This document shows positions 52,715 to 61,604 of a stretch of 64,000 bases of DNA, one piece after another (position 1 is the first letter of the stretch; the number at the start of each line of letters is the position of its first letter). Under the pieces are notes generated by a model, which saw nothing but the letters and a program-made list of their open reading frames with translations, searched no databases and was not told the origin of the DNA. The translations under genes were made by a program, and so were the position numbers. Source of the DNA: a bacterium (GTDB lineage: Bacteria; UBP6; UBA1177); the NCBI GenBank assembly GCA_017963125.1, contig JAGCUA010000069.1:23723-87722 (forward strand), in the 5' to 3' direction.

Positions 52715-53848
52715 CTAAATATTAAGGTGATTGACGGCCGAAATAATGGTATCAGGTCCGAGCGGCTCGCCGTTGACAAGGTTTATCGGAATGATCTTCG
52801 TGCGTTTCGTGAATCTTTCCGCAACAGTCTTGAGCTGGCCCAGGTTCATTTCGGGAACAACGATGTAGTCAGCGTTTGCCGCATACTTCGCGAACTCGTC
52901 CTTCGGGAAAGGCCACAGCGTGATCGGTCTGAAAAGACCTGCTTTTACGCCTCTTTCGCGGAGAACATTGACAACTTCCTCAGCCGCTCTCGCCGCACTG
53001 CCGATAGCGAGGAAAAGGACTTTCGCATCGTCGCAGTGAAGAGCTTCGAACTTGTCGATCAGATTTCTCTGATGATAGATTTTCATGGAAATTCTTTCGT
53101 TTTCCCTTGCAACGATCTTCGGATCCATGGTCGGGAAACCGGTGTCGTCGTGGTTGAGACCGGTGACGTGGATCCTGCTCTTTCCGAAGTTCGGAAGGCA
53201 TACCGGCTTGTTGAGATCTGACGCATACGGAGTCTTGCATACGCCGTCGTTGTTCGGAAGGCTTCTGTTTATAACTTCAAGTTCTCCCGGTTCCGGAATT
53301 CTGATTTTCTCTCTCATGTGGCCGATGATCTCGTCACCAAGGATTATAACGGGAGTTCTGAAGAATTCAGCGAGGTTGAAAGCTCTGACTGTCTCTGTGA
53401 ACATCTCCTCGACAGAGTTCGGAACGATCGTGATCGAAGGATGGTCGCCGTGGGTTCCCCATTTTGCCTGGAGAATATCGGACTGAGCCGGAGAAGTCGG
53501 AAGACCGGTCGAGGGGCCGCCTCTCATTACGTCGACTACAACTATCGGAACCTCGGCGATGCATGCGTAACCAAGAAGCTCCTGCATAAGCGAGAAACCG
53601 GGACCGCTTGTAGCCGTCATTGCCTTCGCGCCGGTAAGCGACGCGCCGATGATAGAGCCGATCGACGCGATCTCGTCTTCCATCTGGATAAATTTTCCGC
53701 CGTGCTGCGGAAGATATTCTGACATGAATTCGGCTATTTCGGTCGACGGAGTGATCGGGTATCCTCCGAAGAACTTGCAGCCGGCATAAGCCGCGCCTTT
53801 AGCGCAGGCAAGGTTTCCCTGAATAAACTCGTACTTTGGATTTGCCAT
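52715..53848 (-). CDS. korA: 2-oxoglutarate:ferredoxin oxidoreductase, alpha subunit
   Basis: 377 residues. The pyrimidine-binding chain of the KOR complex: FIQGNLACAKGAAYAGCKFF, GYPITPSTEIAEFMSEYLP, QMEDEIASIGSIIGASLTGA, and TSGPGFSLMQELLGYA. The next segment VDVMRGGPSTGLPTSPAQSD is standard. The C-terminal transketolase-like domain has FLAIGSAARAAEEVV and VPEMNLGQL. GGAGAG lies before the ATG, 9 bp after the ferredoxin gene. The sequence alone does not exclude a branched-chain 2-oxoacid substrate, but gene order D-A-B-C and neighbouring fumarase favour 2-oxoglutarate. Confidence 0.92.
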   Translation of the reverse strand: MANPKYEFIQGNLACAKGAAYAGCKFFGGYPITPSTEIAEFMSEYLPQHGGKFIQMEDEIASIGSIIGASLTGAKAMTATSGPGFSLMQELLGYACIAEVPIVVVDVMRGGPSTGLPTSPAQSDILQAKWGTHGDHPSITIVPNSVEEMFTETVRAFNLAEFFRTPVIILGDEIIGHMREKIRIPEPGELEVINRSLPNNDGVCKTPYASDLNKPVCLPNFGKSRIHVTGLNHDDTGFPTMDPKIVARENERISMKIYHQRNLIDKFEALHCDDAKVLFLAIGSAARAAEEVVNVLRERGVKAGLFRPITLWPFPKDEFAKYAANADYIVVPEMNLGQLKTVAERFTKRTKIIPINLVNGEPLGPDTIISAVNHLNI

Positions 53849-53857
53849 AGCTCTCTC

Positions 53858-54091
53858 CTACTTTTTCTCAATGTAAATAGCGAAATCGGGGCATCTCAGC
53901 TCGCACATTCCGCAAGCGATGCAGTTTTCGATGTGGTCGGCAACTACTACCTGCTGTTTTCTTTCGAGCGAAAGAACTTTCTTCGGGCAGAATTCGATGC
54001 AGACTTCACAGCCTTTGCAAAGCGCGGGACGAACCGTCAGCACGCACTTTTCGCCTTCATACTTCGTTTCCTGAAATTCTCTTTTTCCCAT
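53858..54091 (-). CDS. korD: 2-oxoglutarate:ferredoxin oxidoreductase, delta (2[4Fe-4S] ferredoxin) subunit
   Basis: 77 residues with two [4Fe-4S] motifs: CKGCEVCIEFCP near residue 26 and CIACGMCELRCP near residue 56. It serves as the electron-transfer chain of the KOR complex. I chose the ATG at 54091 (GAGG 7 bases upstream) over the TTG at 54097. Fumarase beta precedes it by about 16 bp and korA follows after 9 bp. Confidence 0.93.
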   Translation of the reverse strand: MGKREFQETKYEGEKCVLTVRPALCKGCEVCIEFCPKKVLSLERKQQVVVADHIENCIACGMCELRCPDFAIYIEKK

Positions 54092-54107
54092 GTTCAAACC
54101 TCACAAG

Positions 54108-54599
54108 TTAAAAAAATATGCCACTGTCTGAATCTATTGAAATTATTACCGGAAAATCCGATACCTCAACTTTGTAAATTGCTTCGGGGCCGAACTCCTC
54201 GAAAAGCATGAGTTCCATTGAAGAAACCTTGCTTCCGTAGTATGCGCCGACACCGCCAAGTGCCTGAAAATAGAAGGCTTTTCCTTCAACAACTGCATTT
54301 TTCGCAGCTTCCGGAAGACCGCCTTTGCCGATAAAATATTTAACACCTTTTTCGATCAGTTTCGGAATAAACGCCGCCATTCTTGCGCTCGTCGTAGGGC
54401 CTATGCTCGCACGTCCTTCCTCGAATCCGGGAGTCGGAGCTGCAAAGAAAACAGCTGAATTTTCAAGCGGGAAGTTCGGATTTTCGCCGTTTTCGAGCAT
54501 TTCGGCGAGCTTTTTAGCGGAATTGTCGCGCAGAGTGAACATTTCTCCGCTTAAATTCACGATGTTTCCGGCTCTTAATTCCTTATCCGCGCTTATCAT
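54108..54599 (-). CDS. Class I fumarate hydratase, beta subunit
   Basis: 163 residues, the C-terminal half of the [4Fe-4S] fumarase/tartrate dehydratase family as a separate chain. Motifs: GNIVNLSGEMFTLRDNSAKK (swivelling-domain opening), FFAAPTPGFEEG, IGPTTSARMAAFIPKLIEKG and FIGKGGLPEAAKNAV. The start overlaps the alpha stop (ATGA), so the two subunits are made together. Oxygen-sensitive enzyme, in keeping with an anaerobe. Confidence 0.93.
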   Translation of the reverse strand: MISADKELRAGNIVNLSGEMFTLRDNSAKKLAEMLENGENPNFPLENSAVFFAAPTPGFEEGRASIGPTTSARMAAFIPKLIEKGVKYFIGKGGLPEAAKNAVVEGKAFYFQALGGVGAYYGSKVSSMELMLFEEFGPEAIYKVEVSDFPVIISIDSDSGIFF

Positions 54600-55414
54600 A
54601 GCTCAACCTTTCCGGTTCTGAAACTGTGACAGTTGAGAGCAACGGCCGCAGGCATCATTGCAATATGCGTCGGAGCCTTTTTCACATAAACTGCTTTTAC
54701 CGGACACTTTCCCGGAAAGCCGAGGACTCCGAAGCCTAAATCTTTTATCTTTTCATTAATCATTTCAAGCAGTTCGTTATCTTCGCAGACCTGCTCAATA
54801 AGTGCTTTTTTCGCTAAAGTCGCGACAGAATCGAATGTTCCGCCGACTCCGACACCGACAAAATAAGGAGGACAGCCCTTTCCGCCTGCGTTTTTGAGCG
54901 TTTCAAAAACAAAATCGGCTACACCCTCGCGTCCGACAGCCGGAACAAGCATCTTCTGAGCACTTACGTTCTCGCTGCCGCCGCCTTTTGCGATGCCGTA
55001 AATCTCGAAAGTGTCACCGTCGCAAAGCTCGTAGTGGATGAAAGCAGGAAGGTTTTTCCCTTCGTTTCTGCGCTCAAACGGGTCAGCGACAGTCGATTTT
55101 CTGAGCAGACCTGCGCTGTAAGCCTCTTCAACTCCTTTGTTTATGAGAATTGCAAGGCTCGGAGAATCGCTGAAAGTGACGTTTTTGCCCATTTTCACAA
55201 AAACCTGTGCAATTCCGCAGTCCTGACAGAGAGGACGTTTTTCCGTTTTTGCCATTTTACGATTTTTATCAATGATTTCAGCAAGTTGATTTTCAAAAAG
55301 ATCCATCTTCGAATCAGAGAAAACAACATTCTCAAGCGATTCGGGCGAATAGTTGAGCCTTATAAAAAGCTCTTTCACGGCCTCTTTTATGGCTAAACCT
55401 TCTATAATCCGCAT
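54596..55414 (-). CDS. Class I fumarate hydratase, alpha subunit
   Basis: 272 residues, carrying the [4Fe-4S] cluster of the two-subunit fumarase. Motifs: CQDCGIAQVFVKMG (first cluster Cys), LRKSTVADPFERRNEGKNLP, KGGGSENVSAQKMLVPAVG, GKGCPPYFVGVGVGGTFD and LGFPGKCPVKAVYV. I chose the ATG at 55414, with GAGG close upstream. The longer frame to 55438 would begin before the predicted transcription start (promoter 55437-55464). First gene of the operon fum(alpha)-fum(beta)-korDABC, a partial citric-acid-cycle unit joining fumarate/malate and 2-oxoglutarate/succinyl-CoA steps. Confidence 0.93.
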   Translation of the reverse strand: MRIIEGLAIKEAVKELFIRLNYSPESLENVVFSDSKMDLFENQLAEIIDKNRKMAKTEKRPLCQDCGIAQVFVKMGKNVTFSDSPSLAILINKGVEEAYSAGLLRKSTVADPFERRNEGKNLPAFIHYELCDGDTFEIYGIAKGGGSENVSAQKMLVPAVGREGVADFVFETLKNAGGKGCPPYFVGVGVGGTFDSVATLAKKALIEQVCEDNELLEMINEKIKDLGFGVLGFPGKCPVKAVYVKKAPTHIAMMPAAVALNCHSFRTGKVEL

Positions 55415-55436
55415 TGCGACCTCAAACAACCGCTGC

Positions 55437-55464
55437 ATTATTAGACTTGAAGTTTTAAAGTCAA
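55437..55464 (-). promoter_or_regulatory. Promoter of the fumarase/KOR operon
   Basis: On the minus strand TTGACT (55459-55464) and AATAAT (55437-55442; alternatively TAATAA one base earlier) are 15-16 bp apart. Transcription would start near 55430, about 16 nt before the chosen start codon. Confidence 0.55.
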
Positions 55465-55597
55465 ATAAAAAACTCTAAATAATATACTTTTCATAATTAT
55501 TAATTATCAGACCATGTCTCTGCAGGCATAGCAGATAAAATTTTGCAATTGGAGAGCTTTTGACTATCTTTTTCGGGCTTTAAAAACGGAGGGGCTC

Positions 55598-56599
55598 TTG
55601 TTAGAAAAATTAAAACTCAGAAAAATATTGAAAAAGCTGGCAATTCAGGGAAACAGGCTTGAATGGATAAAGAAAAAACGGAAAAACCTGCCTGAACAGA
55701 CAGAGAAAAAACTGAATGAAAACATCAAAAAAATTTTAGAAATCTTTGAAGAAAAAGAACGCGCAAAAACAGATAAGGAAAACTTTTCGGCCGAAAAATA
55801 TCCTAAATTCACCATCGAATACGCAAAAAAAGCACTCGGCGAAACCAACTACAACATGGATCACTACTTCAAGAAGTATAAACAGAACGCTTTATGGGAG
55901 CTTTTTGACGAACTCTGGCTTGTCGTCCTTATCGCGCTTGTCCTCAAATTTTTCGTGATCGGATCGTTCCGCGTCCCGACAGGAAGCATGGTCGACACGA
56001 TCGAAATTGGCGACAACCTCTTTGTTTCGATGTTCTATTACGGCTTGACACTCCCCTTTGCGGAAAGCCAGTTTGTCGAATTTGCAGACCCGAAACGGGG
56101 CGACATAATCACTTTCACCGAGCCCGGACCTGACAAAAAAGCCCTCGTAAAAAGGGTCATCGGCGTTCCCGGAGACACAATTTATATTACCGGAAAAAAT
56201 ATTTACGTGAACAACCGCAAACTCGAAAGAGAGGAAACCGGCAAAGTCGGCTACTACTCGTCGCGCGGCAGGATCGAGGAAACAACGCAGTACGAAGAAA
56301 CTGATGAGAACGGCAACAAATACAAAGTTATTTACAACGACAGTTTCACCGACGACATCCGCGAACAGATCAACACGCGCTGCCCGTACTGCAACCGCTC
56401 TTTCACCGTTCCCGAAAGGAACTACTTCGTCATGGGTGACAACCGCGACGACAGCCTTGACAGCAGATACTGGGGTTTCGTTCCGCGCGGAAACGTGCAG
56501 GGCAAGCCGCTTTTCGTATGGTTTTCCGTGCAGTTCGGCAACTCGCTGCTTGACATCAAAGAGCTCAGACTGAACAGAATCGGTCATTTTTTCAAATAA
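55598..56599 (+). CDS. lepB: Signal peptidase I
   Basis: Serine-lysine endopeptidase that removes signal peptides at the inner membrane. 333 residues. An unusual ~100-residue charged N-terminal region (Lys/Glu-rich, coiled-coil-like) precedes the single membrane helix LVVLIALVLKFFVIG. Catalytic Ser is in FRVPTGSMVDTIEIGD near residue 129, and Lys in ALVKRVIGVPGD near 184. The C-terminal box is YFVMGDNRDDSLDSRYWGFV. An insert with a CPYCNRSFTVPE zinc-ribbon-like piece lies before that box. The start is TTG, supported by GGAGG 5-6 bases upstream. Confidence 0.92.
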   Translation: MLEKLKLRKILKKLAIQGNRLEWIKKKRKNLPEQTEKKLNENIKKILEIFEEKERAKTDKENFSAEKYPKFTIEYAKKALGETNYNMDHYFKKYKQNALWELFDELWLVVLIALVLKFFVIGSFRVPTGSMVDTIEIGDNLFVSMFYYGLTLPFAESQFVEFADPKRGDIITFTEPGPDKKALVKRVIGVPGDTIYITGKNIYVNNRKLEREETGKVGYYSSRGRIEETTQYEETDENGNKYKVIYNDSFTDDIREQINTRCPYCNRSFTVPERNYFVMGDNRDDSLDSRYWGFVPRGNVQGKPLFVWFSVQFGNSLLDIKELRLNRIGHFFK

Positions 56600-56601
56600 T
56601 A

Positions 56602-56665
56602 CGTTACGTCGTTACGGCGTTACGTCGTGACGATTTTTCGACATTTCGACATTCCGATATTTCGA
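56602..56665. repeat. Octamer-phased CG element C
   Basis: Eight consecutive octamers without a break: CGTTACGT, CGTTACGG, CGTTACGT, CGTGACGA, TTTTTCGA, CATTTCGA, CATTCCGA, TATTTCGA. All eight have CG at positions 6-7. The first four resemble elements A and B, the last four resemble element D, so C links both types. It starts 2 bp after the lepB stop and lies upstream of the nrdD control region. Confidence 0.75.
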
Positions 56666-56730
56666 TAAAAAAACGCGGCGGCAAAAAATAAGAAATTTTT
56701 TTCTCAAAAATTTCAAACACTTATAAAAAA

Positions 56731-56746
56731 TCCCAAGATATTGTGT
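56731..56746 (+). promoter_or_regulatory. NrdR-like box 1
   Basis: The core CAAGATATTG (56734-56743) fits the NrdR palindrome C-w-A-t-A-T-a-T-w-G. It lies upstream of the -35 element of nrdD. Its distance to box 2 is 32 bp start to start (three helical turns), the usual spacing of paired NrdR sites. Confidence 0.65.
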
Positions 56747-56755
56747 ATTTTTTTG

Positions 56756-56784
56756 TTGACAACCACAATCGCTTGTGCAATATT
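56756..56784 (+). promoter_or_regulatory. Promoter of nrdD
   Basis: TTGACA (56756-56761), a 17-bp spacer and AATATT (56779-56784). NrdR-like box 2 fills the spacer, so bound repressor would block RNA polymerase. Confidence 0.6.
56763..56778 (+). promoter_or_regulatory. NrdR-like box 2
   Basis: The core CAATCGCTTG (56766-56775) with flanks CCA and TGC keeps the outer C-A-A-T and T-T-G positions of the NrdR palindrome. It lies between the -35 and -10 hexamers of nrdD. Confidence 0.6.
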
Positions 56785-56832
56785 GCCGAGCTTTTTGTGT
56801 TTTATAACTTTTAACCCAGAGGAGAAAAACAA

Positions 56833-59265
56833 ATGTTCAAAATCAGAAAAAGAGACCGCTCGATTGCGGATTTCGACCTTAACAAAATCAAGGAAGCTAT
56901 CAAAAAGGCATTCGTTGCCGCTGATATGCTTTTTAATGACGATATTCTCGACATCCTGTCGCTCAGAGTAACGGCTGACTTCCAGAACAAGATCCACGAC
57001 AACGTGATCGAGATCGAAGATGTTCAGGACAGCGTTGAGAACACACTCGAAAAGAGCGGGTACACCACAGTTGCAAAGGCTTACATCCTTTACAGAAAGC
57101 AGCGCGAAAAACTCCGCGAAATGAAATCGACCATTCTCGACTACAAAGAGACGATCAACAGCTACGTCCGCAACGAAGACTGGAGAGTCAAGGAAAATTC
57201 GACTGTTACATACAGCATCGGCGGACTTATCCTTCACAACAGCGGAAAGATCACGGCTAACTACTGGCTGAGCGAAATCTACGACGAAGAGATCGCAAAC
57301 TGCCACAGAAACGGTGACTTCCATCTTCACGACCTCTCGATGCTCACCGCTTACTGCGCAGGCTGGTCACTCAAACAGCTCATTCAGGAAGGTCTCGGCG
57401 GCGTTCCCGGCAAACTTACTTCCGCTCCGGCAAACCACCTTTACACGATAGCGAACCAGATGGTCAACTTCCTCGGCATCATGCAGAACGAATGGGCAGG
57501 CGCTCAGGCTTTCTCGAGCTTCGACACCTACCTTGCTCCGTTCGCACGCGTCGACAAACTTGACTACAAAGGTGTAAAACAGGCGATCCAGGCTTTCGTT
57601 TTCGGCGTAAACACTCCGTCAAGATGGGGCACGCAGTCTCCTTTCAGCAACATCACGCTTGACTGGGTATGCCCTGACGACCTCAAAAACGTTCCCGCTA
57701 TTGTCGGCGGCAAGGAAATGGATTTCACATACGGCGAATGCCAGAAAGAGATGGATATGATCAACAAGGCGTTCATCGAGATCATGCTTGAAGGCGACGC
57801 GGTAGGACGCGGTTTCCAGTACCCGATCCCGACCTACAACGTAACAAAGGATTTCAAATGGGAAGGCGAAAACGTCGAGCTTCTTTTCGAAATGACGGCA
57901 AAATACGGTACTCCTTACTTCCAGAACTTCATCAACAGCGACATGAACCCGAGCGATGTCAGAAGTATGTGCTGCAGACTCCAGCTTGACAAAAGAGAAC
58001 TCCGCAAGAAAACCGGCGGTCTCTTCGGCAGCGGCGAAAAAACGGGCAGCATCGGCGTCGTAACGATCAACCTTCCGAGGATCGCATACAATTCGAAGAA
58101 CGAGCAGGAATTCTACGCAAAACTTTCGAAACTCATGGATATCGCAAGAAGAAGCCTTGAGATCAAGAGAAAAGTCTGCACGAAGCTCCTCAACGAAAAC
58201 TTCTATCCCTACACCAAAAGATACCTCGGCAACTTCGACTCCCACTTCTCGACGATCGGTCTTGTCGGCATGAACGAAATGTGCCTCAACGCATGCTGGA
58301 TCAAAGAGAACATCGCAGGTCACAAAGGACTTAAGTTCTCGCAGGAAGTTCTTGATTTCATGCGCGAAAAACTCAAAAACTATCAGGAAGAGACCGGCGA
58401 ACTCTACAACCTTGAAGCTACTCCGGCTGAATCGACCGCATACCGCCTTGCAAAAATGGATAAGGCAAGATGGGACGACATCGTAACCGCAGCTGCAAAC
58501 GACAGCGAGAAACCTTTCTACACCAACAGCTGCCACCTTCCGGTAAACTACACGACCGATCCTTTTGAAGCTCTCGAGATCCAGGACAAACTTCAGACGA
58601 AGTTCACGGGCGGAACGGTTTTCCACACTTTCCTCGGCGAAAAACTTCCTTCATGGCAGTCTGCTGCGGCTCTCGTCAAAAAGATCGCATACACATTCAA
58701 ACTTCCCTACTTCACGATCTCTCCGACCTACACGATCTGTCCGGAATGCGGATACAGCGCAGGCGAACACGATTCCTGCCCGAAATGCGGCGGCAAAGTA
58801 GAAGTCTACAGCAGGATCACCGGCTACTACAGACCGATCGAACACTGGAACGACGGCAAGAAACAGGAATTCGAAAAGAGAACTAAATATCAGGTTTCCG
58901 AAGACATCGTAAAAGAGACTTTCGGCGGCAGCGACTCCGGAAACGGCGGTTCTATCGGCGTAGGAATCAACACCAGAATAGCTCCCGAATCCTTCGTTCA
59001 GCCGGCTGCTTCCATGTCTGAGGCATCATGCGGCGACAAACAGGTTTACCTCTTCACCCAGAAAACCTGCCCCAACTGCCCGAAAGCAAAGGAAGAATTG
59101 GAAGGCACACCTTATCTTCAGGTTCTTGACGCTGCAGACCACATGGATCTTGCAAGAAAATTCGGGATCAGAAGCGTCCCGACAGTCGTTGTCTGCGAAA
59201 ACAACGCATACAAAACCTACTCCGGTCTTTCCGACATCATCAGCTTCAAAAAGAATCTTAAATAG
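56833..59265 (+). CDS. nrdD: Class III anaerobic ribonucleotide reductase with C-terminal redoxin domain
   Basis: Oxygen-sensitive glycyl-radical enzyme that reduces ribonucleoside triphosphates for DNA synthesis. 810 residues: ATP-cone (residues 1-95), catalytic barrel with GMNEMCLNAC carrying the active-site Cys near 480, then the zinc site CPECGYSAGEHDSCPKCGG near 636. The glycyl-radical loop is RITGYYRPIEHWNDGKK near 661-677. In most NrdD proteins the chain ends just after this loop; here ~130 residues follow. They contain a linker and a glutaredoxin/thioredoxin-like domain (QVYLFTQKTCPNCPKAKEEL, IRSVPTVVV) with a CPNC redox motif. No nrdG activase gene is in the window. Control by NrdR is suggested by two boxes upstream. 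Confidence 0.95.
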   Translation: MFKIRKRDRSIADFDLNKIKEAIKKAFVAADMLFNDDILDILSLRVTADFQNKIHDNVIEIEDVQDSVENTLEKSGYTTVAKAYILYRKQREKLREMKSTILDYKETINSYVRNEDWRVKENSTVTYSIGGLILHNSGKITANYWLSEIYDEEIANCHRNGDFHLHDLSMLTAYCAGWSLKQLIQEGLGGVPGKLTSAPANHLYTIANQMVNFLGIMQNEWAGAQAFSSFDTYLAPFARVDKLDYKGVKQAIQAFVFGVNTPSRWGTQSPFSNITLDWVCPDDLKNVPAIVGGKEMDFTYGECQKEMDMINKAFIEIMLEGDAVGRGFQYPIPTYNVTKDFKWEGENVELLFEMTAKYGTPYFQNFINSDMNPSDVRSMCCRLQLDKRELRKKTGGLFGSGEKTGSIGVVTINLPRIAYNSKNEQEFYAKLSKLMDIARRSLEIKRKVCTKLLNENFYPYTKRYLGNFDSHFSTIGLVGMNEMCLNACWIKENIAGHKGLKFSQEVLDFMREKLKNYQEETGELYNLEATPAESTAYRLAKMDKARWDDIVTAAANDSEKPFYTNSCHLPVNYTTDPFEALEIQDKLQTKFTGGTVFHTFLGEKLPSWQSAAALVKKIAYTFKLPYFTISPTYTICPECGYSAGEHDSCPKCGGKVEVYSRITGYYRPIEHWNDGKKQEFEKRTKYQVSEDIVKETFGGSDSGNGGSIGVGINTRIAPESFVQPAASMSEASCGDKQVYLFTQKTCPNCPKAKEELEGTPYLQVLDAADHMDLARKFGIRSVPTVVVCENNAYKTYSGLSDIISFKKNLK

Positions 59266-59299
59266 TTTTTCAGAAAATCTTTGAAATAAATTAAAAGAC

Positions 59300-61420
59300 T
59301 TAATCTATCAGAACGATCGCACAGCCGGAATCATCACTTTCATCTTCGGAATTTGAATCAGAGGAAGAGTCGTTACCGTTATCGGCACTCGGTTCGTCGG
59401 TATCTGAAGCCGGAGGTTCCTCGCCGTCGTTGTAGCAGCCCGATTTATCCCAGCTCATGCAGTTTGAAGCGCATTTTGCGGTTCCGTTTTTAGGAGCTCC
59501 TGCAAGATTTGCGCACGGCATCGTGTTACCGTCGCAGATTTCATTTGCGTCAATGTTTCCGTTTCCGCAGAGAGGACCAGCAGGCTCGTCGTTCTGAGTG
59601 TCGCCTGTATCAGGATCTGTTCCGGTATCAGTTGTATCGCCTGTGTCTGTTCCTGTGTCGCTGTCGCCGGTATCACCGGAATCTGAATCGGCATTGTCAT
59701 CGTCAGGAACCTCATCGTCTTCAGGATCCGGCGGTGTATAGGGCTGTTCTTCACATTCGTCTTCGGCATTCGGATCGTAGTCATACAAGTCTTCGTCCGG
59801 ATATGACGCACCTGCAAAATTCCAGCAGTTGTCTTTCGTGCACGGCGAAGCCTTGTCGATCGCATCCTTCAGGCTTTTCGTGATGACACCGCCGCCTTTT
59901 ATCCATGCCGCAGCAACAGCGCGGAGAGCGTTTACGCGGCCGTAACCGTAGTAGTTGCTGTGACCGTTGGCATCGTAGCCGGCGTCCGATTTTGAAACCT
60001 GATCAGCCGTGCTTGTAAGTATTTCTTTGAGTTCAAGCGCGGTAAGATTCGGGTTTGCCTCGAGAACAACTGCCGCAACGCCGCTTACAAGAGGTGCTGC
60101 CGAAGATGTGTGAGAAAAACGGTACGAATATTTTCCGACATAAAGATCTCCTCCGGCCATATTATGTTCCGGATTCCATCCTGCCTTGTCGTGACATCCG
60201 CTGGTTCCAGGGTTACTGCATGTAGGTGCGATGTAATTATCGGTCGTCCAGATTCTGTCAAAGAATTTTTTCGATGAACCTGATCCCTGGTACTCTCCGC
60301 CTGCAGTAGGCGCCATAACTCCGAGTTTCGGGCCGTAATTTGAAAAACTGTACCTTGTTCCTGTGCTGTCTGTTGCTCCGACTGCAAGGACATTCGGATT
60401 TGTAGCAAAAGGATTAAAAGAAAAATCCTCGCCCTCATTACCAGCAGCAAAAATGAAAAGAGTTCCTTTTCCGCCGTTCGCCTGAGTTGCAGCATATTCA
60501 AAAAGCTCGTCAAAATACTCCTTAACAGGCAAGAAATCATCCTCGCTCCCATAAAACCAGCCCCATGAGCAGTTTACAACTTCAGCCCCCTGCTCCATGA
60601 CCCACCGGAAAATCTGGTCATAATAAGAATAATAAGTTTTATACTCCTCCTCTTTAAATGTATATCCTACATCTTCAGGATCGCCGGCCATTCTCGCAAG
60701 AATCAGCGAACATTCAGGACATGCACCTGCAGGACCGACACCGTTGGCTCCTCTTGCAGCAGCTATTCCTGTAACAAGCGTTCCGTGAAAATTTTTCGTA
60801 GCAGTCTGGTTGCTGAAAAGATTGCCCTCTTCACAAGTACTATCACCGAAATTTTTCGATGCTATAACACCGCTGCCAATATCTTCGTGCATAATATCAA
60901 AACCGTCGTCGATTATCGCAAGTTTCCTGTCTTTTCCCAACTCACAGTTGCTTTTTACCGCCCCGAGAATACGGAGAAGACGCCATGCTTCGGCGATGTG
61001 GGCGTGATCTTTGCCGTTGACAATCATTTTTTTGTCAGCCGCAGTAATTTTTCCGTCATTGTGGAAATTCCATTGCTCCTTCATGTAAACATCGTTGAGA
61101 TAAAGCGGTTCAATCGAATCGACCGAATAAAGCTGGTGTTTCACGAATCTTTCGGGAACCGCTTTGAACCCTTTTTTGATGAGAGCATCAGCTTTTGTCA
61201 CAGGTTCGCCGTCGCATTTGAGAAGCGCCCAGTTTTTTAGCGTGAGTTCGCCTGCTTCGGTACATCCCAGACTTTTGATGCACTTGTCTCTGCCCTGTGC
61301 CAAGCATTTGCTGTCAAGTTTCACAATAATGCGGCCTGTGAATTTAGGCTTTACTGCATCTGCCGCAGAAAGCGCCATAAACGCGGCCAAAACCACAAAA
61401 ACAACAAGAATTTTCTTCAT
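59300..61420 (-). CDS. Exported subtilisin-family serine protease with Cys-rich C-terminus
   Basis: 706 residues from the ATG at 61420 (GGAG upstream). Signal peptide (KKILVVFVVLAAFMALSAADA) and a ~140-residue propeptide-like region, then an S8 catalytic domain. Asp is in AIIDDGFDIMHED near residue 171, His in NFHGTLVTGIAAARG near 211, and Ser in HTSSAAPLVSGVAAV near 441 (most subtilases have GTSMAAPHVSG). A ~70-residue Asp/Thr/Pro linker leads to a Cys-rich module CGNGNIDANEICDG...CASNCMSWDKSGC, similar to one in the divergent lipoprotein at 61605. The chain ends DDSGCAIVLID. Probably cell-surface or secreted. Confidence 0.9.
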   Translation of the reverse strand: MKKILVVFVVLAAFMALSAADAVKPKFTGRIIVKLDSKCLAQGRDKCIKSLGCTEAGELTLKNWALLKCDGEPVTKADALIKKGFKAVPERFVKHQLYSVDSIEPLYLNDVYMKEQWNFHNDGKITAADKKMIVNGKDHAHIAEAWRLLRILGAVKSNCELGKDRKLAIIDDGFDIMHEDIGSGVIASKNFGDSTCEEGNLFSNQTATKNFHGTLVTGIAAARGANGVGPAGACPECSLILARMAGDPEDVGYTFKEEEYKTYYSYYDQIFRWVMEQGAEVVNCSWGWFYGSEDDFLPVKEYFDELFEYAATQANGGKGTLFIFAAGNEGEDFSFNPFATNPNVLAVGATDSTGTRYSFSNYGPKLGVMAPTAGGEYQGSGSSKKFFDRIWTTDNYIAPTCSNPGTSGCHDKAGWNPEHNMAGGDLYVGKYSYRFSHTSSAAPLVSGVAAVVLEANPNLTALELKEILTSTADQVSKSDAGYDANGHSNYYGYGRVNALRAVAAAWIKGGGVITKSLKDAIDKASPCTKDNCWNFAGASYPDEDLYDYDPNAEDECEEQPYTPPDPEDDEVPDDDNADSDSGDTGDSDTGTDTGDTTDTGTDPDTGDTQNDEPAGPLCGNGNIDANEICDGNTMPCANLAGAPKNGTAKCASNCMSWDKSGCYNDGEEPPASDTDEPSADNGNDSSSDSNSEDESDDSGCAIVLID

Positions 61421-61604
61421 TTTCAACTCCAATCAGTTTGCAAGCTACAAAAAAACTATACCGTAGGATTTTATTTTAAATTGTCTTTATTTCAAGAAGA
61501 AAAGGTTTACTTCTTTTTGTTTGTATGATAGAAAACTGCCGCAAAATTCGTTCAAAATCGGTTTTTGATAGAGTTCTTGTTATTCATTGAATTTGGAGGT
61601 TCAA

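Noticed and set aside
57619..58626. A 335-codon minus-strand frame inside nrdD
   Set aside because: Antisense shadow of a highly conserved enzyme; no RBS or domain.
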